The notes beneath the pieces were generated by a model that was not told where the DNA came from, did no database searches, and was given only the letters and a program-made list of their open reading frames with translations. Shown piece after piece: positions 1 to 7,627 of a stretch of 14,439 nucleotides of DNA. Origin of the DNA: Gammaproteobacteria bacterium. Its GTDB lineage: Bacteria > Pseudomonadota > Gammaproteobacteria > Arenicellales > Poriferihabitantaceae. A program made the position numbers and the translations under genes. Where the stretch lies: contig JAHRAW010000022.1 of NCBI GenBank assembly GCA_020027415.1, positions 1 through 14,439 of the forward strand, written 5' to 3'. How positions within the stretch are numbered: position 1 is the stretch's first letter; each line of letters begins with the position of its first letter.

Positions 1-29
1 ATGCAAGATTCAACCACCACATAGGTCAT
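1..29 (-). CDS. fdxA: 7Fe/2x[4Fe-4S] ferredoxin, first codons only (partial)
   Basis: The window edge holds only the first nine codons of a minus-strand gene, MTYVVVESC, followed by AT, which fits an Ile codon. This matches the very conserved start of the FdxA-type seven-iron ferredoxin of Proteobacteria (MT[FY]VV..NCIKCKYTDC), a small cytoplasmic electron carrier in which the Cys is the first cluster ligand. fdxA lies just downstream of mutS on the same strand in Pseudomonas, as it does here, and that synteny is the main support. A good extended -10 promoter lies about 47 bases upstream of the start. With so few residues the call is a recognition from start plus neighbourhood, not a domain match. 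Confidence 0.68.
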
Positions 30-75
30 GTTCGGTCACGCTCACTCTATTGGTTTGTGGAAAATTGAGGGGGCT

Positions 76-84
76 ATTATAGCA
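76..84 (-). promoter_or_regulatory. extended -10 promoter for fdxA
   Basis: Read on the minus strand this is TGCTATAAT, a perfect TATAAT preceded by the extended -10 TG. No convincing -35 box sits 16-18 bases upstream, which is normal for extended -10 promoters. Transcription would start near 69 and give a leader of about 40 bases before the fdxA ATG at 29. It shows fdxA can be transcribed independently of mutS, which ends at 148. Confidence 0.6.
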
Positions 85-147
85 ACTCAGACCGACAAAC
101 CTACTCGTATGCGTCGTTAGTTGCGGCGGGCGGTTGGCATGCGCGTG

Positions 148-2778
148 TTACGACTGCTCCTTTATTTTGTCATGCTTGCCGAGCAAGGCGGTCAGTTCAT
201 AAAGCAGTTCAATGGCTTGCAACGGCGAGGTTTGATGGATATCAAGGTTTTTCAGTTTTGCGATGATTGCGGAGGCTTGCGGATGAGCCGGCCGGCGATT
301 TGCGGTGAATAAGTTTTGCTGAGGGCGGGAGGCGAGGCCGCCGCTGTTGCTATTGGTGTCCACATATTGATCTTCCAAACAGCGCAGTTTATCGCGGGAA
401 ACGGCGATGACTGGTTCGGGCAGCCCGGCCAGCCGCGCCACTTGCAAGCCGAAACTTTGGTTGGCGGGACCCGGCTTGATGCTATACATAAACACGATGT
501 CATCGCCGTGCTCAACCGCATCCAAGTGCACATTGGCGACCCCCGGCAATTTCTCGGCTAACGCGGTCAGTTCAAAATAGTGCGTGGAAAACAACACATA
601 GGCGCCGATGCGGGTGGATAAATCGGTGGCGCACGCCCACGCCAACGCCAACCCGTCAAAGGTGCTGGTGCCGCGTCCGATTTCATCCACCAGCACCAGA
701 CTTTTGGCGGTGGCGTGGCGCAGGATATGCGCCATTTCGGTCATCTCCACCATGAAAGTGGAGCGCCCGCCGGCGAGGTCGTCGGACGCGCCGATGCGCG
801 TGAAGATGCGGTCAACCGGTCCGATGGTGGCGCTTTTGGCGGGCAGATAACAGCCGGTATGGGCGAGCAAGGTGAGCACCGCCACTTGGCGCATATAGGT
901 GCTTTTGCCGCCCATATTGGGACCGGTAATCAGTTGCATGCGCGTGCGGTCGTTGAGTTGGATGGAGTTGGGGATGAAATGGGTGTCCAACGCCTGCTCC
1001 ACGACCGGGTGACGACCGTCCTCAATTTCCAGCACCATCTGCTCGCTCAGCAGCGGTCGCACTAAATTCAACGCCACCGCGCGGGCGGCGAAATTGACCA
1101 ATACATCCAGTTGCGCCAAGCCGTCCGCACAACTTTGCAGAGCCGCCACCCGCGGCGTTAGTTTTTCCAGCAACTCGTTGTAGAGCCATTTCTCGCGCGC
1201 CAAGGCTTTGCTTTTCGCGCTGAGAATTTTCTCCTCAAACTCGCTCAGCTCCTCAGTCACGAACCGCTCCGCATTTTTAATCGTCTGGCGGCGGATATAG
1301 TCGGGCGGCACTTGCTCGGAGCGCGAGCGCGGCAGTTCAATGTAATAGCCGTGCACGCGGTTGTATTTGATGCGCAAGCCGGGCACCCCAGTGCGGGCTT
1401 TTTCGCGCGCTTCCAGGGTCAGCAGAAAGTCGCCGGAGTCGCGCTGCAGATGCCGCAACTGGCAAAGTTCGGCGTCGTATTCGTCGCGTAGCACGCCGCC
1501 TTCGCGGAGCAGGTTGGGGGGATGCTCAAGTAGCGCGGCGCCTAACAACGCAACCACTTCCGGCTGCGGAGCGAGCGGCGCGCGCAAGTCCGCCAGCAGA
1601 GTCGCCGCCGCCTTTGCCAACGGCGGTTGCAACTGCGGCAACAGCGCGAGCGTCGCGTGCAGCCGAGTTAGATCTCTCGGGCGCGCAGTTTTCAGCGCAA
1701 CGCGCGCCAAAATACGCTCCATATCGCCGCATTGTTTGAGCGTGGCGGCGAAGTTTCGGTAACGCCCTTGCTCAATGAGCCAATCCATGGCTTCGTGGCG
1801 CGCCGTTAGAATTGGATGGTGGCGACTGGGATTGTTGAACCACCGCCGTAGCATGCGCGCGCCCATCGGCGAACTGCAGCGGTCAAACAGGTTGATCAGC
1901 GTGTGTTCGCGCATGCCGTCGCGGCTGCGCTCAATTTCCAGATTGAGACGGCTGACCGAATCGATGAGCACCACCGAATCGTCATGCTGGTATTCCAGTC
2001 TGCGGATATGCGGAATATCGTCGCCATGCAAATCCCGAATATATTGAATCAAGGCGCCGGCCGCGCGCGTCGCCAGCGGGAAGGCGTCGCCGCCGAAAGC
2101 CGCCAAATCATGCGTGCCGAAGATATCGCACAACACTTGCGTGGCGCGGGACAATTGATAATACCAATCCGGGGTGGGCGTTTGCGAAGCCGACTGCAAC
2201 GCGGCGGGGGCCAGCAAATGCGTCTGCGTTTGCGCCACCAAAATTTCGGCGACGCCCAAGCGTTCCAATTCGCTTTGCAGTTGGGTGTGTTGCGTGAGTT
2301 CAAAGCCGTTGAAGCGACCGCTGGATATTTCTAAGGTGGCGACGCCGATGCGCCCTTTCGCTTCGTAAATCGCTGCGGTGATGTTTTCCTGTCGGTCGGA
2401 CAGCAACTCTTCTTCGGTCAAGGTGCCGGGGGTAATCACCCGCGTCACTTTCCGTTCAACCGGTCCTTTGGAAGTGGCCGGGTCGCCGATTTGTTCGCAG
2501 ATGGCGACCGTCACCGACTGCCGCACCAGTTTTGCCAGATATTGTTCCAGGCTGTGATAGGGCACGCCCGCCATCGGAATCGGCTTGCCCGCCGACTTGC
2601 TGCGGGAAGTGAGCGTGATGTCCAACAATTTCGCGGCGCGCTCGGCATCCTCGTAAAACATTTCATAAAAATCACCCATGCGATAAAACAACAAGGCATC
2701 GGGATACTCCGCTTTGATCGCCAGATACTGGCGCATCATCGGCGTGTTTTTCGCCCTTGGGCGGCTGATATTACCCAT
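148..2778 (-). CDS. mutS: DNA mismatch repair protein MutS
   Basis: 876 residues, close to the 853 of E. coli MutS. MutS binds mismatches as a clamp-like dimer and recruits MutL in an ATP-dependent way. The N-terminal mismatch-binding domain carries the diagnostic F-x-E at F37-Y-E39 inside GDFYEMF. The C-terminal ABC ATPase shows Walker A GPNMGGKST (619-627), Walker B LVLVDEIGRGTS (694-705) and the STHYFEL switch histidine at about 733. QNLF at 821-824 resembles a beta-clamp binding motif, and residues 845-866 match the C-terminal helix-turn-helix oligomerisation tail. The start ATG overlaps the suhB stop (ATGGGTAA, 2771-2778) and has GGAG seven bases upstream (2786-2789), so it is translated from the suhB mRNA. 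Starting at M14/M15 is less likely because the preceding residues match the family length. All motifs look intact. Confidence 0.98.
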   Translation of the reverse strand: MGNISRPRAKNTPMMRQYLAIKAEYPDALLFYRMGDFYEMFYEDAERAAKLLDITLTSRSKSAGKPIPMAGVPYHSLEQYLAKLVRQSVTVAICEQIGDPATSKGPVERKVTRVITPGTLTEEELLSDRQENITAAIYEAKGRIGVATLEISSGRFNGFELTQHTQLQSELERLGVAEILVAQTQTHLLAPAALQSASQTPTPDWYYQLSRATQVLCDIFGTHDLAAFGGDAFPLATRAAGALIQYIRDLHGDDIPHIRRLEYQHDDSVVLIDSVSRLNLEIERSRDGMREHTLINLFDRCSSPMGARMLRRWFNNPSRHHPILTARHEAMDWLIEQGRYRNFAATLKQCGDMERILARVALKTARPRDLTRLHATLALLPQLQPPLAKAAATLLADLRAPLAPQPEVVALLGAALLEHPPNLLREGGVLRDEYDAELCQLRHLQRDSGDFLLTLEAREKARTGVPGLRIKYNRVHGYYIELPRSRSEQVPPDYIRRQTIKNAERFVTEELSEFEEKILSAKSKALAREKWLYNELLEKLTPRVAALQSCADGLAQLDVLVNFAARAVALNLVRPLLSEQMVLEIEDGRHPVVEQALDTHFIPNSIQLNDRTRMQLITGPNMGGKSTYMRQVAVLTLLAHTGCYLPAKSATIGPVDRIFTRIGASDDLAGGRSTFMVEMTEMAHILRHATAKSLVLVDEIGRGTSTFDGLALAWACATDLSTRIGAYVLFSTHYFELTALAEKLPGVANVHLDAVEHGDDIVFMYSIKPGPANQSFGLQVARLAGLPEPVIAVSRDKLRCLEDQYVDTNSNSGGLASRPQQNLFTANRRPAHPQASAIIAKLKNLDIHQTSPLQAIELLYELTALLGKHDKIKEQS

Positions 2779-3586
2779 GGCGCGACTCCGACTCCGGTTG
2801 GGTGGCGAGTATCACCATCAGATGATTGAAAATCATTTGATTGGCGGCGACAACTTGCCCGTTGTGGAGGAAATCTTGCTGCCCTTGAAAATCCGCTGTC
2901 AAGCCCCCCGCTTCGCGCACCAACAAACTACCGGCGGCGATCTCCCAAGGCGCGAGTCCGGATTGCCAGTAGCCGTCCAGCCGCCCGCACGCCACATAAG
3001 CGAGCTCCAACGCCGCCGAGCCGCCCCGCCGAATATCGGCCGCGCGCAGCAGCAAGGTTTTGAAATGCCGTAGCCACGGGTCCAGCGCGGCCGGATTTTG
3101 ATACGAGAAGCCGGTCGCCAACAACGCGCGCGCCAGTTGCGACTGCTGGGTAACGCGAATGCGGCGGTTGTTGAGGTGCGCGCCTTGTCCGCGCGAGGCG
3201 CTGTATAGTTCATCGCGCAGGGGGTCAAAAATAACTGCGTGCTGTAACTGCCCTTGTTGCCGCGCGGCGATGGCGACGGCGAATTGCGGATTGCTATGCA
3301 GGTAGTTGAGGGTGCCGTCCAGCGGGTCAATAATCCACTCGCATTCCGCTTGCGCGGGGTCGGCGGAGAGTTGCGCGTCGCGCTCGGCGGTGACGATGGC
3401 ATGGCTCGGATAGTGCGCCTGAATGGTGTCAATAATGTCAGCTTCAGCCATGCGGTCAACCTGACTGACAAAATCGTTGCGCCCTTTTTGCGTCACCAAC
3501 ACTTGGTCAAGCCGCTCCCGATATCGCAGGATCGTTTTGCCGGCGCGCCGCGCCGCCTTAACCGCAACATGAAGAAGAGGATTCAT
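2771..3586 (-). CDS. suhB: inositol monophosphatase family protein SuhB
   Basis: 271 residues. The family hydrolyses inositol-1-phosphate with Mg2+; E. coli SuhB also acts as a NusA/RNA polymerase-associated factor in rRNA antitermination, a role that does not need catalysis. Seen: family start MNPLLHVAVKAARRAG, DFVSQVD (metal-water Asp), WIIDPLDGTLNYLH (the two central Asp ligands) and the C-terminal EAGG. Odd: YPSHAIVTAER aligns with human YPSHSFIGEES, so the metal ligand Glu70 is Ala, and the C-terminal ligand Asp220 (W-D in the family) is Glu in APWEIAAG. The ATG at 3586 matches the family N-terminus; an in-frame ATG at 3622 would add 12 unconserved residues. Its start overlaps the stop of a small upstream ORF and it has no good ribosome site of its own. 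It is divergent from trmJ as in E. coli. Confidence 0.93.
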   Translation of the reverse strand: MNPLLHVAVKAARRAGKTILRYRERLDQVLVTQKGRNDFVSQVDRMAEADIIDTIQAHYPSHAIVTAERDAQLSADPAQAECEWIIDPLDGTLNYLHSNPQFAVAIAARQQGQLQHAVIFDPLRDELYSASRGQGAHLNNRRIRVTQQSQLARALLATGFSYQNPAALDPWLRHFKTLLLRAADIRRGGSAALELAYVACGRLDGYWQSGLAPWEIAAGSLLVREAGGLTADFQGQQDFLHNGQVVAANQMIFNHLMVILATQPESESRHG

Positions 3587-3702
3587 GGAACCAAGCATCC
3601 CGTTATTTGGTTCGCGCTGCAACCGTCCATGCTGTAGCCGCTCCCGTTGCCGCCGCCATTACCACTACTACGATTGCCTCGCATCATCGCTTCAATGCTC
3701 AT
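3583..3702 (-). CDS. putative 39-residue Gly/Asn/Ser-rich leader ORF of suhB
   Basis: A short minus-strand ORF starts MSIEAMMRGNRSSGNGGGNG and ends at a TGA that overlaps the suhB ATG (ATGA, 3583-3586). Its ATG has GGAGG seven bases upstream, far better than anything in front of suhB. An alternative in-frame ATG at 3720, itself preceded by AAGGA eight bases upstream, would give 45 residues. The composition (Gly, Asn, Ser, two Cys) suggests no fold I recognise. Seen: the ORF, the ribosome site and the overlap. Inferred: ribosomes reaching its stop re-initiate at suhB, so it may work as a translational-coupling or leader peptide. It could also be chance, since it lies in a 176-base divergent spacer. 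Confidence 0.4.
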   Translation of the reverse strand: MSIEAMMRGNRSSGNGGGNGSGYSMDGCSANQITGCLVP

Positions 3703-3709
3703 TGCCAAC

Positions 3710-3714
3710 CCTCC
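3710..3714 (-). promoter_or_regulatory. strong ribosome binding site of the suhB leader ORF
   Basis: The minus strand reads GGGGGGAGGGTTGGCA and then ATG. The core GGAGG sits seven bases from the leader ORF start at 3702. By contrast the 30 bases before the suhB ATG contain no purine-rich site at correct spacing. This decides the reading that ribosomes may load at the leader ORF and pass to suhB. Confidence 0.45.
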
Positions 3715-3762
3715 CCCCATTTCCCAATTCCTTTGGTTAGTCGGTTACGGCACAATGCCGCA

Positions 3763-4530
3763 ATGACAGAGTTGGATTATATAAGAATCGTGCTGTTGCA
3801 GCCTACGCATCCCGGCAATATCGGCGCCACCGCGCGTGCGATGGCGAACATGGGCGTGGCGCGGCTGGTTTTGGTGCAACCGCAAGAATTTCCCAGTTTG
3901 CAAGCCACTGCGCGCGCCGCCGGCGCCGAACATATTCTGCAGAATGCGACGGTGGTTGCGGAACTTGACCAAGCCATCGCCGATTGCGCCTTGGTAATCG
4001 GCACCAGCGCGCGCCCAAGATCCATCGCCTGGCCCCTGTTGCAGCCCGCCGCAGCCATGCAAACCGCGCTTGAAACCGCGCGCCAGTCCGAGGTCGCCTT
4101 GTTGTTCGGGCGCGAAAGCCGCGGCTTGAGCAATCACGAACTGGAGCGTTGCCACTGCCTGGTGCGCATTGCGGTGGATGCGGCTTTCCCATCCATGAAC
4201 CTCGCCGCGGCGGTGATGGTGCTGTTATACGAATTGCGCAAAGCGGCTGAAAACGCCGCGCGCGATGAAGCGCATACGGCTCAAAATCAAAGCCCCGCGC
4301 CCGATACGGAGCCCGCCGAGCCCAGGGCGGTGGCGGCTGACATGCAACATTTTTATCGGCACTTGCAACGGCTACTGACGAGTTTGCAATTTGGCAACGG
4401 TAGCAACACCAAACTGCAACGCAAACTAACCCGCTTGTTCAACCGTGCACAGCCGTACGCCCAGGAAATCCGCATGCTACGCGGGCTATTGACCGCCATT
4501 GAAGAAAAAATTCAGCGCGAATCGGGGTGA
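3763..4530 (+). CDS. trmJ: tRNA (cytidine/uridine-32-2'-O-)methyltransferase TrmJ
   Basis: 255 residues (E. coli TrmJ has 246). It is a SPOUT-class enzyme that uses S-adenosylmethionine to 2'-O-methylate position 32 in the tRNA anticodon loop. Seen: motif 1 HPGNIGATARAMANMG (16-31), with the conserved Asn and Arg; motif 2 LFGRESRGL (114-122); and the knot motif PSMNLAAAVMVLLYELR (143-159). A variable linker (about 160-190, rich in Ala, Pro and Glu) leads to a helical C-terminal domain typical of the family. The start at 3763 matches the family; an in-frame ATG at 3607 would add 52 unconserved, low-complexity residues antisense to the suhB leader. A small hairpin CGGCA-CAA-TGCCG (3748-3760) ends two bases before the ATG, and no clear Shine-Dalgarno is seen. 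The divergent suhB/trmJ arrangement is conserved in Gammaproteobacteria. Confidence 0.95.
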   Translation: MTELDYIRIVLLQPTHPGNIGATARAMANMGVARLVLVQPQEFPSLQATARAAGAEHILQNATVVAELDQAIADCALVIGTSARPRSIAWPLLQPAAAMQTALETARQSEVALLFGRESRGLSNHELERCHCLVRIAVDAAFPSMNLAAAVMVLLYELRKAAENAARDEAHTAQNQSPAPDTEPAEPRAVAADMQHFYRHLQRLLTSLQFGNGSNTKLQRKLTRLFNRAQPYAQEIRMLRGLLTAIEEKIQRESG

Positions 4531-4572
4531 ACTCTAACTGAGTTAAGTAGGCATCAAGCGGTAGGCATAAGC

Positions 4573-4592
4573 AACCACTCTTGGTTATTTTT
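4573..4592 (+). terminator. weak intrinsic terminator after trmJ
   Basis: AACCA-CTCT-TGGTT is a five-pair stem with a four-base loop, followed after one A by five T residues. It lies 43 bases after the trmJ stop and overlaps the stop codon of the convergent acetyltransferase gene. The stem is short and AT-containing, so termination may be partial. A second five-pair hairpin, AACTC-TAACT-GAGTT (4530-4544), directly abuts the trmJ stop but has no T tract. Confidence 0.4.
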
Positions 4593-5310
4593 CCGGCGCA
4601 GATTCATGCGCGCGCGCCGCGGCGGTCAGCGCGGCAAGAGATTGCCGTTGCCCGCCCTTGCCATCAAAATTATCGTCCGCCAACCAGGTTTGAAAGGCGC
4701 GTTGCAACGCGCGCCACTCGCCATCCAGTATGCTATACCAAGCGGAGTCGCGGTTGCGCCCCTTGACCACCATCATCTGGCGGAAGATGCCCTCGTAGCG
4801 AAAGCCGAGTCGCACCGCGGCGGTTCGCGAGCGTTGGTTGAGCGCGTTGCATTTCCACTCGTAGCGGCGGTAGCCTAAGTCAAACACCTGTTGCATCATC
4901 AGATACATCGCTTCGGTGCCCAGCGGGGTGTTTTGCATCGCCGGCGAATAATTGATATGCCCGACCTCAATGCTGCCGGCGGCCGGATTGATGCGGAGGT
5001 AACTGGCGAGCCCCACCGCGCGTCCGCTTGCTTGGTCTATGATGCTAAAAAACATCGGGTCGTCGCCGCAACCAGTCGCCGCCAACCAGCGTTGATATGC
5101 ATCCAGCGTGTCAAATGGTCCATAGGGCAGGTAAGTCCACGAGACGCCCGCCCGGTCCAGTTGGTTGGCTTGAAACAAATCAGTGCTGTGTTGCTTTATG
5201 CACAACCGTTCCACGCGGCAGAAATTGCCGCGCATCGTCCGCCCGCTTGGCGACGGCGGCGGCGTCCAGTTCTCAACCGGGGCGCCAAGGGGCAGTTCGT
5301 GATTCGGCAT
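4585..5310 (-). CDS. GNAT family N-acetyltransferase (RimJ/RimL-like)
   Basis: 241 residues. Predicted acetyl-CoA-dependent transferase; the substrate is unknown. The protein follows a widespread uncharacterised GNAT subfamily: N-terminal proline-rich lead-in VENWTPPP (12-19), WTYLPYGPF (58-66), VGLASYLRINPAAGSIEVGH (99-118, the central strands), TEAMYLMMQQVFDLGYRRYEW (acetyl-CoA-binding helix region, 132-152), CNALNQRSRTAAVRLGFRYEG (154-174) and the tail VVKGRNRDSAWYSILDGEW (181-199). The last 30 residues are Ala-rich and probably flexible. The start at 5310 fits the subfamily N-terminus; no strong ribosome site precedes it. It faces trmJ convergently and sucC divergently and appears monocistronic. 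Subfamily resemblance to amino-acid or peptide N-acetyltransferases is known; the target here is not inferable. Confidence 0.85.
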   Translation of the reverse strand: MPNHELPLGAPVENWTPPPSPSGRTMRGNFCRVERLCIKQHSTDLFQANQLDRAGVSWTYLPYGPFDTLDAYQRWLAATGCGDDPMFFSIIDQASGRAVGLASYLRINPAAGSIEVGHINYSPAMQNTPLGTEAMYLMMQQVFDLGYRRYEWKCNALNQRSRTAAVRLGFRYEGIFRQMMVVKGRNRDSAWYSILDGEWRALQRAFQTWLADDNFDGKGGQRQSLAALTAAARAHESAPEK

Positions 5311-5357
5311 TTGATTTGGCGGGTCGGCTCAGGCATGATTCAACTGGATGAAGCGAC

Positions 5358-5385
5358 ATTGTATAGCGGTTGCGCGAGCACACAA
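5358..5385 (-). promoter_or_regulatory. sigma-70-like promoter for the GNAT gene
   Basis: On the minus strand TTGTGT (5385-5380) and TACAAT (5363-5358) are separated by 16 bases. Transcription would start near 5351, about 40 bases before the ATG at 5310. Both boxes match consensus at four to five of six positions. It is a by-eye prediction. Confidence 0.42.
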
Positions 5386-5412
5386 CACCCTTAAGGAAAT
5401 CTGCGCGCGGGG

Positions 5413-5441
5413 TTGCTTGCGCGCGGGGATATTGGCATAAT
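5413..5441 (+). promoter_or_regulatory. sigma-70-like promoter for sucCD
   Basis: TTGCTT (5413-5418) and CATAAT (5436-5441) are separated by 17 bases, giving a start near 5448 and a leader of about 100 bases before sucC. An 11-base direct repeat TGCGCGCGGGG (5402-5412 and 5418-5428, period 16) overlaps the -35 box and spacer, a position where a regulator could act. The repeat may also simply reflect the local GC-rich composition. Confidence 0.5.
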
Positions 5442-5550
5442 TCAGCGGCATCCAATCGCGGCATCAAGTAGCGGCGCCAAGCAACCCAAGCAACCTCAGG
5501 CGCAGCGCGCAAACCACCAATCCTCACCGCAACGCTCCGGCAACCAGTGA

Positions 5551-6738
5551 ATGAATATCCACGAATACCAAGCCAAGAAACTACTGGCGGGGTTCGGCGT
5601 GAAAGTGCCAACCGGCGTGGTGGCATTTACCTCAGCGGAGGCGCGCGCCGCGGTGCAGCAGTTAGGCGGACCGGTGTGGGTGGTGAAAGCGCAGATTCAC
5701 GCCGGCGGGCGCGGCAAGGGCGGCGGCGTGAAGGTGGTGGATTCAGCGGCAAAGGCAATACAAGCGGCCGACGAGTTGCTCGGCATGCAATTGGTCACGC
5801 CTCAGACCGGCGCGCAAGGAAAACGAGTAACCCGAATTTACCTTGAACAAGGTTGCGACATCGCGCGGGAGTTGTATCTCGGCATGTTAGTGGACCGCGC
5901 CAGCAGCCGCGTCACGCTCATCGCCTCCACCGAAGGCGGCATGGATATTGAACAAGTGGCAGCCAACACCCCGCAAAAAATCATCAAAGTAGCGATTGAT
6001 CCCGCCATCGGTTTGCAGCCGTTCCACGCGCGCAAACTGGCGGTTGGGCTGCGCCTCAGCGGCGAATCGGCGCGCGCAACGGCACCCCTGCTCAGCGCGC
6101 TCTACCACGCCTTCACCGAGTTGGACGCCAGTTTGCTTGAAATTAACCCGCTGGTGGTCACCAGCAGCGGCGAATTGTTGGCGCTGGATGCGAAAATGAA
6201 TTTTGACAGCAACGGCTTATTCCGCCAGCCGCAAGTGCGACCATTGCGCGACCCGGACGAGGAGGATGCCGCTGAGGTGGAAGCCGCTCAGCATGGCTTG
6301 AATTATATCAAACTGGACGGCGCCATCGGTTGCTTGGTCAACGGCGCCGGCTTGGCGATGGCAACCATGGACATCATCAAACGCTACGGCAGCGCGCCCG
6401 CCAACTTTTTAGATGTCGGCGGCGGCGCCACCGTGGAACGAGTGACGGCGGCGTTCAAAATCATTTTATCGGATGCGCATGTCAAAGCAATTTTGGTCAA
6501 CATCTTCGGTGGCATCATGCGCTGCGATGTGATTGCCAACGGCATCGTCGCGGCCGCCAAAGAGGTGCGATTGGCGGTGCCGTTAGTGGTGCGTTTGGAA
6601 GGCACCGAAGTGGCGCAGGGAAAAGCCATTTTAGCGAACTCCGGGTTGCCGATATTATCCGCCGGAAATTTAGCGGAGGCGGCTGAAAAAGCCGTGCAAG
6701 CGGTGCGCTCTGCGCCGGCGGCTGGCGGAGGCGCATGA
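5551..6738 (+). CDS. sucC: succinyl-CoA synthetase (ADP/GDP-forming) subunit beta
   Basis: 395 residues (388 in E. coli). With SucD it interconverts succinyl-CoA and succinate with substrate-level phosphorylation in the TCA cycle. Seen: the family start MNIHEYQAKKLL, ATP-grasp residues around K46 and GGRGKGGGV (52-60), LYLGMLVDR (108-116), the Mg-binding EINPL (197-201) and D213, and the C-terminal CoA-ligase domain with NGAGLAMATMD (264-274), NFLDVGGGA (285-293) and NIFGGIMRCD (317-326). The start is fixed by the conserved N-terminus although the upstream AGTGA is a poor ribosome site. It overlaps sucD. The sucAB genes are not upstream, so sucCD is a stand-alone operon here. Malate-CoA ligase (MtkA) is a relative and cannot be wholly excluded, but nothing else of the serine cycle is near. 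Confidence 0.95.
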   Translation: MNIHEYQAKKLLAGFGVKVPTGVVAFTSAEARAAVQQLGGPVWVVKAQIHAGGRGKGGGVKVVDSAAKAIQAADELLGMQLVTPQTGAQGKRVTRIYLEQGCDIARELYLGMLVDRASSRVTLIASTEGGMDIEQVAANTPQKIIKVAIDPAIGLQPFHARKLAVGLRLSGESARATAPLLSALYHAFTELDASLLEINPLVVTSSGELLALDAKMNFDSNGLFRQPQVRPLRDPDEEDAAEVEAAQHGLNYIKLDGAIGCLVNGAGLAMATMDIIKRYGSAPANFLDVGGGATVERVTAAFKIILSDAHVKAILVNIFGGIMRCDVIANGIVAAAKEVRLAVPLVVRLEGTEVAQGKAILANSGLPILSAGNLAEAAEKAVQAVRSAPAAGGGA

Positions 6739-7610
6739 TGTCGGTATTGATAGACCGAAACACGCGGGTGATTTGCCAAGGTTTCACCGGCGCCACCGCC
6801 ACTTTTCATAGCCAACAGGCGCTTGAATACGGCACCACGTTGGTCGGCGGGGTGACCCCCGGCAAAGGCGGTCGGCGGCATTTGGGGTTGCCGGTGTTTG
6901 ACACCGTCAGCGAAGCAGTGGCGCACACCGGCGCCACCGCCTCGGTGATTTATGTGCCGCCGGCGTTCGCCGCGGATGCGATCATGGAAGCCATTGACGC
7001 CGAACTCCAATTAGTGGTGTGCATCACCGAAGGGGTGCCGGTGCTGGATATGATTAAGGTGAAAAGGATGTTGGAGCATTCCGCCACCCGCTTACTGGGT
7101 CCGAATTGCCCCGGCGTAATCACCCCCGATGAATGCAAAATCGGCATCATGCCGGGGCATATACACAAAAAAGGCGGCGCCGGCATCGTTTCCCGTTCCG
7201 GCACCTTGACTTATGAAGCGGTGGCGCAGACCACGTTTGAGGGGCTTGGGCAAAGCACTTGTATCGGCATTGGCGGCGACCCGATCAACGGTAGCAACTT
7301 TATAGATTGTCTGGAACTATTTCTCGCCGACCCGCAAACCGAATCCATCGTGATGATTGGCGAAATTGGCGGCACCGCCGAGGAAGAAGCCGCCGAATTC
7401 ATCCGGCAGAGTAAAACCGACAAACCAGTGTGCGGTTTCATCGCCGGGCTGACCGCCCCGCCGGGACGCCGCATGGGACACGCCGGAGCGATTATCGCCG
7501 GCGGCAAAGGCGCGGCTGAAGACAAAATTGAAGCCTTCAAACGCGCCGGCATCGTAGTCGCCGATTCCCCCGCCACGATCGGCGGCACGTTACGGCAAGC
7601 CATCGGCTGA
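6738..7610 (+). CDS. sucD: succinyl-CoA synthetase subunit alpha
   Basis: 290 residues (289 in E. coli). It carries the CoA-binding Rossmann domain and the histidine that is phosphorylated during catalysis. Seen: MSVLIDRNTRVICQGFTGAT (family start and CoA phosphate loop), GGVTPGKGG (38-46 from the ATG at 6735), GPNCPGVI, GIVSRSGTLTYEA, GIGGDP, GEIGGTAEEEAA and GRRMGHAGAI, whose His (248 from the chosen start) is the phosphorylated residue. Two ATGs are available. The one at 6738 has GGAGG six bases upstream (6727-6731) and gives the usual MS(I/V)LID start; the one at 6735 has only three bases of spacing. The chosen ATG overlaps the sucC stop by one base (TGATG), so the two subunits are translationally coupled in equal amounts. 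Confidence 0.96.
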   Translation: MSVLIDRNTRVICQGFTGATATFHSQQALEYGTTLVGGVTPGKGGRRHLGLPVFDTVSEAVAHTGATASVIYVPPAFAADAIMEAIDAELQLVVCITEGVPVLDMIKVKRMLEHSATRLLGPNCPGVITPDECKIGIMPGHIHKKGGAGIVSRSGTLTYEAVAQTTFEGLGQSTCIGIGGDPINGSNFIDCLELFLADPQTESIVMIGEIGGTAEEEAAEFIRQSKTDKPVCGFIAGLTAPPGRRMGHAGAIIAGGKGAAEDKIEAFKRAGIVVADSPATIGGTLRQAIG

Positions 7611-7627
7611 GCAAGCCGCGAACCAAC

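Noticed and set aside
3587..3622. Upstream ATG for SuhB giving MQREPNNGMLGS before the family start
   Set aside because: The family begins at MNPLLHVAVKAARRAG; the extra residues have no counterpart and no ribosome site.
3607..3762. N-terminal extension of TrmJ by 52 residues from an upstream in-frame ATG
   Set aside because: The extension is low-complexity, not part of the TrmJ family, lacks a ribosome site and is antisense to the suhB leader ORF.
5551..7610. Malate-CoA ligase MtkAB instead of SucCD
   Set aside because: The proteins follow E. coli SucC and SucD closely throughout and no serine-cycle gene is nearby.
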